This document shows, in pieces, positions 1 through 4,904 of a stretch of 8,391 nt of DNA (position 1 is its first letter; every line of letters starts with the position of its first letter). The DNA comes from Patescibacteria group bacterium. Its GTDB lineage: Bacteria > Patescibacteriota > Minisyncoccia > Minisyncoccales > CG1-02-41-26. A model generated the notes under the pieces. The model worked only from the letters and a program-made list of their open reading frames with translations, searched no databases and was not told the DNA's origin. A program made the position numbers and the translations under genes. The stretch spans positions 1 through 8,391 of the forward strand of contig JAHJSK010000038.1 of NCBI GenBank assembly GCA_018830365.1. Direction: 5' to 3'.

Positions 1-76
1 CAACATAAATATAATTTTTTAATTTGCTTTTTATAGCGTAAACATAATACATGCTTTTCACTAGAAAATACGCGCG

Positions 77-96
77 CCTGCCTGCCGGCAGGCAGG
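77..96. repeat. Perfect 20-bp GC-rich palindrome
   Basis: The sequence reads CCTGCCTGCC followed by its exact reverse complement GGCAGGCAGG with no loop. It is related to the two imperfect copies at 4817-4856, which end in the same GGCAGG followed by TTTG. Such short palindromes are common in intergenic DNA of Parcubacteria-like genomes, as I recall them. A role as a terminator core, uptake signal or mobile repeat is not decided by the sequence. Confidence 0.8.
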
Positions 97-117
97 TTTG
101 CCAATTTCGCCATCAAG

Positions 118-166
118 GCATTTCGGGCAGGGCCTGCCTGCATCGTTATGAAGCATTTCGGGCAGG
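118..166. repeat. Pair of 14-bp direct repeats
   Basis: GCATTTCGGGCAGG occurs at 118-131 and again at 153-166. Each copy is followed by GC-rich sequence able to fold back on the GGCAGG part (GCCTGCCTG after the first, CCCGCC after the second). It looks like two copies of a degenerate palindromic unit. Confidence 0.65.
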
Positions 167-278
167 CCCGCCACAGAAGCGCTTCACAATTTAATAATTT
201 TCAATTTTTTCCGCCACACAGCTACGCTAAACAAGGATTCACTTGAAATAAAGTTCAAACTGAGTAAAAAATTATTCA

Positions 279-710
279 CTATAAAAATGAGTTTTTAATT
301 CGTTCTCTGAAATATATTTCAGAGCTTGGCGACCAGATATGCAATTTTTTCTCCGAAAAAATTGCACTGGCGAGACGCGGCAATGGGATGATTAATTTAC
401 CCCTCACCTTTTTTAAACAAAAAGGTGAGGGGTTTAACCAAACAGCCCATTTTCTTTTCAAGATAAATCCCTCACCTTTTTCCCTTCGGAAAAAAGGTGA
501 GGGATAAACACTTTCCGATACATGATAAATTGCTTTAATGGTCCCCTTGTCTAATTCAAGATGATTGGGAATAGTTAAAGTTTGTTTTGTGTCATTAGAA
601 AAAAATCGCGCTAATTTAATATGACTGCCTTTTTGAGCAGCCTTCACAAAACCAAAACATAGAAATATTTTTACTACTTCTTTGCCGGAAAGAATTTTAA
701 GTTTTGGCAT
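279..710 (-). CDS. hicA: HicA-type mRNA interferase toxin, interrupted in frame by palindromic repeats
   Basis: Residues 1-66 are a typical HicA toxin: LSGKEVVKI near the start, the GSH motif with the expected catalytic His at residue 30, and IPNH...LDKGTIKAIY at 47-62. HicA proteins have a double-stranded-RNA-binding-like fold and cleave mRNA; HicB neutralises them. In this branch the normal C-terminus reads roughly IYRQ..RYI.E.EL...F at about 80 residues. Here residues 130-143 (SEIYFRERIKNSFL) look like that end, but about 63 unrelated residues lie between. Those residues are translated from hairpin repeats at 340-505. Removing them restores a protein of about 80 residues. The start overlaps the hicB end by 14 bp, so translation is probably coupled. 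No Shine-Dalgarno sequence precedes the ATG. Whether the expanded protein is toxic, spliced in any way, or dead cannot be seen. Confidence 0.78.
   Translation of the reverse strand: MPKLKILSGKEVVKIFLCFGFVKAAQKGSHIKLARFFSNDTKQTLTIPNHLELDKGTIKAIYHVSESVYPSPFFRREKGEGFILKRKWAVWLNPSPFCLKKVRGKLIIPLPRLASAIFSEKKLHIWSPSSEIYFRERIKNSFL
305..324. repeat. Perfect 20-bp palindrome inside the hicA 3' end
   Basis: CTCTGAAATA is followed directly by its reverse complement TATTTCAGAG. It lies in the part of the frame that encodes the SEIYFRE segment near the HicA C-terminus, next to the right edge of the inserted repeat cluster. It may be a junction product or an original feature of the gene. Confidence 0.7.
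327..512. mobile_element. Cluster of three hairpin repeats inserted in hicA (edges approximate)
   Basis: Three hairpins lie in this interval. The first has arms 340-350 (TGCAATTTTTT) and 356-366. The second has 15-bp arms 399-413 (ACCCCTCACCTTTTT) and 419-433. The third has 15-bp arms 467-481 (ATCCCTCACCTTTTT) and 491-505, with a TTCG-containing loop. The second and third share the CCCTCACCTTTTT arm and are clearly one family. The cluster lies between the two halves of a recognisable HicA protein and has a length compatible with a multiple of three. Short similar bases (TCGGAAAG and TCTGAAAT on the coding strand) at the two edges might be a worn target duplication. This resembles the in-frame palindromic elements known from Rickettsia, although no sequence relation is claimed. 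Confidence 0.65.
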
Positions 711-930
711 AAATCAAAGAATCAATTTCTAAATTAGCCAAAATTGATGGCTCGGAAGCCAAATCAAAATCTTCCAATTTTTCACCCTCCAATTGGAGCG
801 AGACGGCTTGTTTAAGGTTTTTTATCAATTTATCAAGCGTCTTTCCTTGAGTAACAACCGGCAAATCAAGACATTCGGTAATATAGTATTTCTCGCCTTT
901 ATAAATATAAACTTGGATAATTTTTTTCAT
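697..930 (-). CDS. hicB: HicB-type antitoxin (short form)
   Basis: This 77-residue protein matches the N-terminal HicB fold: a beta-rich start (IIQVYIYKGEKYYITECLD), then LPVVTQGKTLDKLIKNLKQAV (residues 23-43), corresponding to the family pattern of a C-x-D/E-L-P turn, Q-G-x-T and a helix with N-L-x-x-A. HicB binds and blocks HicA. The usual DNA-binding C-terminal domain (ribbon-helix-helix or HTH) is absent, so direct autorepression by this protein is doubtful. It precedes hicA and overlaps it by 14 bp. The gap to the isomerase stop upstream is 68 bp on the same strand, so read-through from that gene is possible. No Shine-Dalgarno sequence lies before the ATG. Confidence 0.85.
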   Translation of the reverse strand: MKKIIQVYIYKGEKYYITECLDLPVVTQGKTLDKLIKNLKQAVSLQLEGEKLEDFDLASEPSILANLEIDSLIYAKT

Positions 931-998
931 AAGAATAGAGGATTCAATGTTTTTTCAATTCTCAAGCAAATGGCGAAGCGAGGGAAAACAATTTTAAC

Positions 999-2090
999 TT
1001 AAAGAGATTTTTTCATTTTTTCTTTTAATTCGTCAATTAATTTTATTTTTATTGGGTCTACTTTATATTCCAAAGCCAAATAATAACTTGTCCAAAAACT
1101 CAAAATAATATTAGAAAAAATTTTATCATTAATATCTTTACCTTCAACTTGAATAGTTTCGGTCTCTATCCCCTGTTTTCCGAACAAGTCCCGCACAATT
1201 TTCATTTGTTTTAAAATTCGCGGATGCGTGGAGAGGTCTTTTAAAAAAATAACAAAAAGTTTTTTGTTTAGCGATTGTTGCTCTCCCGCTTTCCAAAAAC
1301 CCATAATTTCATGATGAGAAAGTTCCGGAAAATAACCGTAACCAGTTATTATTTTTGCCGCTTCATTTAAACCTATTTTCCAAATATAGGGCAAGACATT
1401 GAGGTTTTCCGAAGTATAAATAAAGGGAATTTTTTTAAATAATTTTTTAGCTATTTTTTTCCCCTGATTTTCTAAATTTTTCGGATGTAAATTTTTTTCT
1501 AAAAACAAGAGAGCATTAAGATTGTTTTTAACAATATCACAATTATTTAAAATTTTCAATAGCGCTGCAAATTGATAACCAATAGCGAGCCGTGGAGCAA
1601 TGATTCCCGAAGGCACAATAACTACTGGAAATTTATCATTTTTAGTTTGTTCAACTAATTTGCCTCCTGATGCAATGGAAATAATGGAAAAGTTTTTCTT
1701 TTTTGCCGCTTGGTAAGCGGATAAAGTTTCTTCAGTGTTGCCGGAATAAGAAATACAGACGACTAAATAATTTTTGTCTATTCCAAAAGGCAAGTCATAA
1801 TTTTTATGTAAAATCACGGGTAAAGAAATTTTATTAGCATTAAGCCATGTTTTTAAAATTTCGCCGGGCAAGCCACTGCCGCCCATTCCGCAAATCACGA
1901 TGCCTTTAAAATTTTTTTTGATTCCTATATTTTCCGCCGCGTCAATGCCCTTTTGAAATTGTTTAGGAAAGTCCAAAATATCTGACCGTATTTTAAAGTT
2001 TTTAATTTTGCTATTGACAATTTTCATAGGTTTGATATATTGATATATAATCATCAACTCTTTGGGGCTCATGGAGAAGGATTTCTCCAT
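999..2090 (-). CDS. Bifunctional phosphoglucose/phosphomannose isomerase (SIS fold)
   Basis: The protein interconverts glucose-6-P or mannose-6-P with fructose-6-P in the cytoplasm, linking glycolysis to sugar-nucleotide supply. Two SIS domains are visible. The first carries GMGGSG (68-73) and SYSGNTEET (114-122), the phosphosugar-binding loops. IIAPRLAIGY (163-172) follows. The second contains LNEAAK (241-246) and PELSHHEIMGF (255-265), which supply the family's catalytic Glu (E243) and His (H259); a Lys near the end (K356) fits the third active-site residue. This is the type first described in archaea and found in some bacteria. The extent given is the longest frame. In-frame ATGs at 2072, 2054 and 2027 are alternatives; the last gives 342 residues and fits the usual distance to the first glycine motif best. 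The first two starts lie inside a perfect hairpin (2068-2093). Confidence 0.9.
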   Translation of the reverse strand: MEKSFSMSPKELMIIYQYIKPMKIVNSKIKNFKIRSDILDFPKQFQKGIDAAENIGIKKNFKGIVICGMGGSGLPGEILKTWLNANKISLPVILHKNYDLPFGIDKNYLVVCISYSGNTEETLSAYQAAKKKNFSIISIASGGKLVEQTKNDKFPVVIVPSGIIAPRLAIGYQFAALLKILNNCDIVKNNLNALLFLEKNLHPKNLENQGKKIAKKLFKKIPFIYTSENLNVLPYIWKIGLNEAAKIITGYGYFPELSHHEIMGFWKAGEQQSLNKKLFVIFLKDLSTHPRILKQMKIVRDLFGKQGIETETIQVEGKDINDKIFSNIILSFWTSYYLALEYKVDPIKIKLIDELKEKMKKSL

Positions 2091-2101
2091 GAGTTTTTTT
2101 T
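2068..2101 (+). terminator. Terminator-like hairpin on the plus strand over the isomerase start
   Basis: An 11-bp perfect stem (CTCATGGAGAA at 2068-2078 with TTCTCCATGAG at 2083-2093) closes a 4-base GGAT loop and is followed by eight Ts (2094-2101). By form it is an intrinsic terminator for plus-strand transcription, yet no plus-strand gene lies upstream of it, so it would stop antisense transcripts. In the isomerase mRNA the same hairpin would hold the first two candidate ATGs in a stem. Confidence 0.5.
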
Positions 2102-2105
2102 ATTC

Positions 2106-2154
2106 ACCCGCTTAAATTTTTTAACCTTTAAAAATTCTAAAAAAACTTTGGCGG
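2106..2154. repeat. Inverted-repeat element, copy 1 (degenerate)
   Basis: The left arm starts ACCCGCTTAAATTTTTT (2106-2122) and the right arm reads AAAAAAACTTTGGCGG (2139-2154). The arms pair imperfectly: C/G-rich outer ends, then A/T-rich inner parts. The same layout and near-identical left arm recur at 3547-3615 in the same orientation, so the two elements bracket mreB. Confidence 0.55.
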
Positions 2155-2231
2155 ACGAAATGAATTGCTCAATTATTTATTATTAATTAACTGCTTTTTG
2201 TTTAGGATTTTGAAACTTGGGATTTGATTGG

Positions 2232-2315
2232 ACATTGAACATTGAAGCTTGGGCATTAATTAGAAATTAGGTGAATTAGAAATTAGAAACTTTATCAAAT
2301 GTCAAATGTCAAATG
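2232..2315. repeat. Short tandem repeats (7-mers and a 13-mer)
   Basis: ACATTGA occurs twice in tandem at 2232-2245, AATTAGAAATTAG twice at 2258-2270 and 2274-2286, and TCAAATG three times in tandem at 2295-2315. The two 7-mers have the same period. All lie between the mreB stop and the isomerase start. Confidence 0.75.
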
Positions 2316-2328
2316 TTTTCTTTTGTGT

Positions 2329-3336
2329 CTACTTTTTGCTCATTAAACTTTTTTTGTAGGTTTCTAAATTTTCCAAAACAATGCCCAGTCCCTTGATCAC
2401 GCAAAACAACGGCTCTTCGGCCAAAAAACAAGGCACGCCAGTGGCTTGCGATATGAGCCGATCAATGTTTCTCAATAAAGAACCGCCGCCGCTTAAAATC
2501 ATTCCTTTGTCCATAATATCAGCCGAAAGCTCTGGTGGCGTTTTTCTTAAAACCTGTTTCACTCCTTCTATAATTTCCAATAAAACAACTTTTAACGGCT
2601 CCACTAATTCATTTGAAGATATTTTGATATTTCTTGGCAAACCAGAAATCAAATCACGGCCTCGAATTTCAAAAAAATCCTCTTTGCGCTGCCGCATAGC
2701 TGTCCCGATTTTTATTTTAATTTCTTCAGCTGTCTGCGTTCCAATAGCCAAGCTATATTTCTTTTTTATATAATCAGAAATCGCAGCATCCATTCTATCA
2801 CCGCCAACCCTGATGGAACTGGCAGTCACAATGCCGCCCAAAGAAATAACCGCAATTTCAGAAGTCCCGCCTCCGATATTAATAATTATATTTCCCTGGC
2901 TAAGTCCAATGGGAATCCCAGCTCCAATTGCCGCCAATATCGGTTCCTTGGCAACAAAAGCTTTTTTAGCGCCCGCGCTTAAGGCAGCTTCAATAACTGC
3001 TCTTCTTTCTGTGGAAGTAGAACCAGTGGGCACAGAAATTATCAATTCCGGTTTAAAAAAATTAAATCCTTTTTGCGCTTTTTGAATAAAATATTTAAGC
3101 ATTGCCCGAGTTACGCGATAATCAGCAATCACTCCATCTTTTAATGGACGGTAGACAGTTATGGTTTCCGGGGTTCGTCCAATCATTAATTTTGCTTCCT
3201 CGCCAACGGCTAAGACCTTTTTTTCTGGTTCAGAAATAGCCACCACTGACGACTCCTGCAAAATTATTCCTTTTTTTGGGACAAAAACCAAAGAGTTGCA
3301 AGTTCCTAAATCTATGGCGATTTTAGTTATAAACAT
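2329..3336 (-). CDS. mreB: Rod-shape protein MreB (bacterial actin)
   Basis: MreB forms membrane-bound filaments that guide peptidoglycan synthesis and cell shape. The 335 residues equal the family length. All actin-fold nucleotide sites are present: phosphate-1 IDLGTCNS (8-15), phosphate-2 INIGGGTSEIAVISL (152-166) and the adenosine site LSGGGSLLRNID (281-292). Family hallmarks include GRTPETI..YRPLKDGVIADY (53-73), SIRVGGDRMD (174-183), TAEEIKIKIG (202-211) and IRGRDLISGLPR (224-235). The end corresponds to the usual DDPL..V..G.G..LE. No N-terminal amphipathic helix precedes the first strand, unlike E. coli MreB. No mreC, mreD, rodA or pbp2 lies beside it in this window. The leader contains two small hairpins (3359-3388); the ATG lacks a Shine-Dalgarno sequence. 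Confidence 0.97.
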   Translation of the reverse strand: MFITKIAIDLGTCNSLVFVPKKGIILQESSVVAISEPEKKVLAVGEEAKLMIGRTPETITVYRPLKDGVIADYRVTRAMLKYFIQKAQKGFNFFKPELIISVPTGSTSTERRAVIEAALSAGAKKAFVAKEPILAAIGAGIPIGLSQGNIIINIGGGTSEIAVISLGGIVTASSIRVGGDRMDAAISDYIKKKYSLAIGTQTAEEIKIKIGTAMRQRKEDFFEIRGRDLISGLPRNIKISSNELVEPLKVVLLEIIEGVKQVLRKTPPELSADIMDKGMILSGGGSLLRNIDRLISQATGVPCFLAEEPLFCVIKGLGIVLENLETYKKSLMSKK

Positions 3337-3358
3337 ATTTTAAATAATTTTCAATTTT

Positions 3359-3388
3359 TGTCCCTTCGGGACATCACCCGTAGGGTGA
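3359..3388. repeat. Twin GC-rich hairpins in the mreB leader
   Basis: Two 6-bp stems follow each other directly: TGTCCC-TTC-GGGACA (3359-3373) and TCACCC-GTA-GGGTGA (3374-3388). They lie 23-52 bases upstream of the mreB ATG and would be in its mRNA leader. No T-run follows in either direction, so they are not ordinary terminators. The TTCGGGA loop resembles that of the hairpin at 467-505. Confidence 0.7.
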
Positions 3389-3546
3389 CAATTTTCAATC
3401 AATTTACCAATTCTCAAATTTTTAAAGTTTGAAAATTATGTCATTGGGATTTCATTGTAAATTGGTACTTGGGATTTGAAAATTTATAAGTGGTATTTGC
3501 TGGATCGTCCGAAGGATAAGCCCCTCGTAGAGTTGATTTTGAATTT

Positions 3547-3615
3547 ACCCGCCTAAATTTTTTTACCCAGCTAATTTTTTTTAAAATTTTTGGAAGTTTA
3601 AAAATTTTGGCGGGT
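3547..3615. repeat. Inverted-repeat element, copy 2
   Basis: The outer arms ACCCGCC (3547-3553) and GGCGGGT (3609-3615) are perfect complements. After one mismatch the A/T-rich parts (3555-3562 and 3600-3607) continue the stem for 8 bp. The left arm is partly duplicated inside the element: ACCCGCCTAAATTTTTTT (3547-3564) is followed by ACCCAGCTAATTTTTTTT (3565-3582). A degenerate relative lies at 2106-2154. The stem could slow transcription after the glycosyltransferase gene. Confidence 0.7.
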
Positions 3616-3650
3616 GAACTTGAATGTTTGAATTTTAAAGTAAAAACGCG

Positions 3651-4349
3651 TTAATGTTCTCCGAATTCATATTTTACAATTTCTTTTTTTATTGGACCCT
3701 TGAATAGAGTGTAAAAACCGCAATAAATCCACTCTGAAAAAGTTTTAAATTTGCCCTTTTTTTCAAATCTTCTAGGGGCGTAATAAATTTTCTCGTTAAT
3801 AATCCTAAATTTTCCTTTTCTGGCTATTCTTTGAGAATAGTCATGGTCTTCGCCAATAAGAATGTTTTCGTCAAATCCTTTAATTTTTTGATGATAAGAT
3901 TTTTCAACTAAAATAGCCGCTCCTATGGAAAGAGGTTTTATATATTGAGCCAAAAAAAAGAACATATTCAAAAGAGCGGATATAAGTTTGTAGCTAAATT
4001 TATCAAGGGCGAATTGAAGATAAAACCCAGCGACATTTAAATTTTTTGTTTTAAATGTATTCATCGCTTTGGATAAAAATTTTTCCGGCAAAAGAGTGTC
4101 GGCGTCTAAAAATAACAACGAGTCCCCTTTTGCCTGCATTGCTCCTTGATTTCTTTGATGAGCCGGGCTTCTTTTTTCGCTAATCACTAATTTGCAATTA
4201 TAATTTTTAGCGATTTTTTGGGTCTCATCTTTTGAATTTCCGTCAGACACGATAATTTCATAATCCTTGTAATCCTGCGATTTTATGGACTCCAATAATT
4301 TAGGCAAATATTTTTCTTCATTTAAAGTTGGAATAATTATAGAAAGCAT
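3651..4349 (-). CDS. Family 2 glycosyltransferase (GT-A fold)
   Basis: Residues 1-110 form a classical GT-A nucleotide-sugar-binding domain: SIIIPTLNEEKYLPKLLESI (3-22), EIIVSDGNSKDET (31-43, with D36) and LDADTLLP (81-88), whose DAD should bind the metal and sugar diphosphate. GEDHDYSQR (166-174) fits the acceptor-side acidic motif that supplies the catalytic base. A hydrophobic stretch at 121-137 may touch the membrane, but there is no signal peptide. The 232 residues are a complete single-domain enzyme. It probably adds a sugar to a lipid or surface glycan; donor and acceptor cannot be told. It stands alone here; the next gene on its strand is mreB after 314 bp. The ATG has no Shine-Dalgarno sequence. 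Confidence 0.9.
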   Translation of the reverse strand: MLSIIIPTLNEEKYLPKLLESIKSQDYKDYEIIVSDGNSKDETQKIAKNYNCKLVISEKRSPAHQRNQGAMQAKGDSLLFLDADTLLPEKFLSKAMNTFKTKNLNVAGFYLQFALDKFSYKLISALLNMFFFLAQYIKPLSIGAAILVEKSYHQKIKGFDENILIGEDHDYSQRIARKGKFRIINEKIYYAPRRFEKKGKFKTFSEWIYCGFYTLFKGPIKKEIVKYEFGEH

Positions 4350-4404
4350 AAATAGTTTGTGTTATGAATTGTTTGAGTTATGAATTGTGAATTTTTGCTT
4401 TTTC

Positions 4405-4508
4405 CTCGCTTGCCCCGATTAGCGGGGATTCGCTTGATTATACTTTGTATAATCTGCGCTCGCTCGGAAAAACAAAAACTTTGTTTTTGTTTTTCCCTCG
4501 CTTCGCTT
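4405..4508. repeat. Array of three hairpins separated by CTCGCT-like spacers
   Basis: The order is spacer CTCGCTTG (4405-4412), hairpin CCCCG-ATTAG-CGGGG (4413-4427), spacer ATTCGCTTG (4428-4436), hairpin GATTATA-CTTTG-TATAATC (4436-4454), spacer CTGCGCTCGCTCGG (4454-4467), hairpin with a perfect 14-bp stem and TTT loop (4466-4496), and spacer CTCGCTTCGCTT (4497-4508). The spacers resemble each other while the stems are unrelated. One spacer recurs exactly at 6147-6160 and another, with its flank TTTTCCCTCGCTTCGC, occurs on the minus strand at 988-973. Confidence 0.7.
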
Positions 4509-4528
4509 AATTATAGAGAATTATAGAG
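4509..4528. repeat. 10-bp tandem repeat, two copies
   Basis: AATTATAGAG is repeated exactly at 4509-4518 and 4519-4528, directly after the hairpin array. Confidence 0.85.
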
Positions 4529-4630
4529 AATATTAGTCCATAAGGCAAGACCCCGCGTTATTTGATTATTTAAAGGAAAGGCAGGGCTTAAATAGATATG
4601 CGTTGTTAAGCGATGCAATTAAAAATCTCT

Positions 4631-4652
4631 ACAATCCTTTAACAATCCTTTA
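4631..4652. repeat. 11-bp tandem repeat, two copies
   Basis: ACAATCCTTTA is repeated exactly at 4631-4641 and 4642-4652, about 17 bases before an isolated TTGACA. The 11-bp period puts both copies on the same helix face, which would suit a regulator site, but nothing else supports this. Confidence 0.8.
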
Positions 4653-4701
4653 ACAAATTTCTATCTATTTGACACAACTCCTTGCAGCGAATTGTTTTTG
4701 A

Positions 4702-4752
4702 ATACCATATAAATACCAAAACACATTATGAAGCGGCGCAAAAATATGGTAT
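4702..4752. repeat. 9-bp inverted repeat, possible operator or hairpin
   Basis: ATACCATAT (4702-4710) and ATATGGTAT (4744-4752) are exact reverse complements 33 bases apart. Between and beside them lie TATAAA (4708-4713) and TATCAT (4750-4755), either of which could serve as a -10 box for the aminotransferase operon, though neither has a good -35. Confidence 0.45.
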
Positions 4753-4795
4753 CATACAAAAAATTCCCTTTCATAGGATTTTATAAATAGCGTGG

Positions 4796-4892
4796 AGAGA
4801 TCCGACCTCTTTTAACCTGTCTGCCGACAGGCAGGTCTGTCTGCCGACAGGCAGGTTTGTTTTTTATCCAGTTTTAGAGAGGTCGGGTCTCT
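4796..4892. repeat. Composite palindrome upstream of the aromatic cassette
   Basis: The outer arms (4796-4812 and 4876-4892) form a 17-bp stem with two G-T pairs, around the core CCGACCTCT / AGAGGTCGG. The 63-base loop contains two tandem 20-bp units (4817-4836 and 4837-4856) that are themselves imperfect palindromes. Transcribed, this would be a large hairpin with inner hairpins about 80 bases before the start codon at 4970. It looks like one repeat family nested in another, and might act on the leader RNA. Confidence 0.7.
4817..4856. repeat. 20-bp unit repeated twice in tandem
   Basis: CTGTCTGCCGACAGGCAGGT is present twice, exactly and without a gap. Each unit folds on itself (CTGTCTG with CAGGCAG). 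The GGCAGGTTTG end is shared with the palindrome at 77-96. Confidence 0.85.
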
Positions 4893-4904
4893 TGAAATCT
4901 TGCA

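Larger units (their letters stand above)
1..278. other. Non-coding region downstream of hicA, rich in palindromes
   Basis: I find no convincing gene here on either strand. It holds a perfect 20-bp palindrome (77-96), a 14-bp direct repeat (118-131 and 153-166), the 10-bp palindrome GAAGCGCTTC (176-185) and AT-rich filler. GC-rich blocks (71-175) sit in otherwise AT-rich DNA, which suggests accumulated intergenic repeats rather than a decayed gene. No hairpin followed by a T-run is visible downstream of the hicA stop. Confidence 0.6.
2102..2328. other. Intergenic region between mreB and the isomerase gene
   Basis: Non-coding and AT-rich. It holds an inverted-repeat element (2106-2154), a 13-bp block ACTTGGGATTTGA (2215-2227) found again at 3467-3479, the heptamer ACATTGA twice (2232-2245), AATTAGAAATTAG twice (2258-2270, 2274-2286) and TCAAATG three times (2295-2315). 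No terminator hairpin with a T-run follows the mreB stop on the minus strand, and no strong promoter for the isomerase could be picked out. Confidence 0.6.
3337..3650. other. Intergenic region between the glycosyltransferase gene and mreB
   Basis: This 314-bp non-coding stretch holds twin hairpins (3359-3388), AT-rich repeats including ACTTGGGATTTGA (3467-3479), and a second inverted-repeat element (3547-3615). A weak candidate promoter for mreB on the minus strand is TTTACA (3461-3456) with CATAAT (3440-3435) at a short 15-bp spacing; this is only suggestive. No terminator with a T-run follows the glycosyltransferase stop. Confidence 0.55.

Noticed and set aside
399..505. Intrinsic terminators for hicA
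   Set aside because: The hairpins lie inside the open frame and lack a T-run after the stem in the transcribed direction; they are better read as inserted repeats.
793..1002. Plus-strand open frame opposite hicB
   Set aside because: It is the complement of the hicB coding region and its spacer, with low-complexity content and no recognisable domain.
2381..3343. Plus-strand open frames opposite mreB
   Set aside because: They mirror the strongly conserved mreB reading frame, have no family motifs and no start signals of their own.
4448..4453. Perfect TATAAT as a promoter -10 box
   Set aside because: It is one arm of the GATTATA/TATAATC hairpin, and no -35-like hexamer lies 16-18 bp upstream.
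4405..4508. CRISPR array
   Set aside because: The similar parts are only 8-14 bases long and separate perfect hairpins rather than unique spacers of even length; no cas gene is near.
4669..4697. TTGACA as the -35 box of the aromatic operon
   Set aside because: The hexamer 17 bp downstream is TTGTTT, a poor -10; no better box falls at a usable distance.
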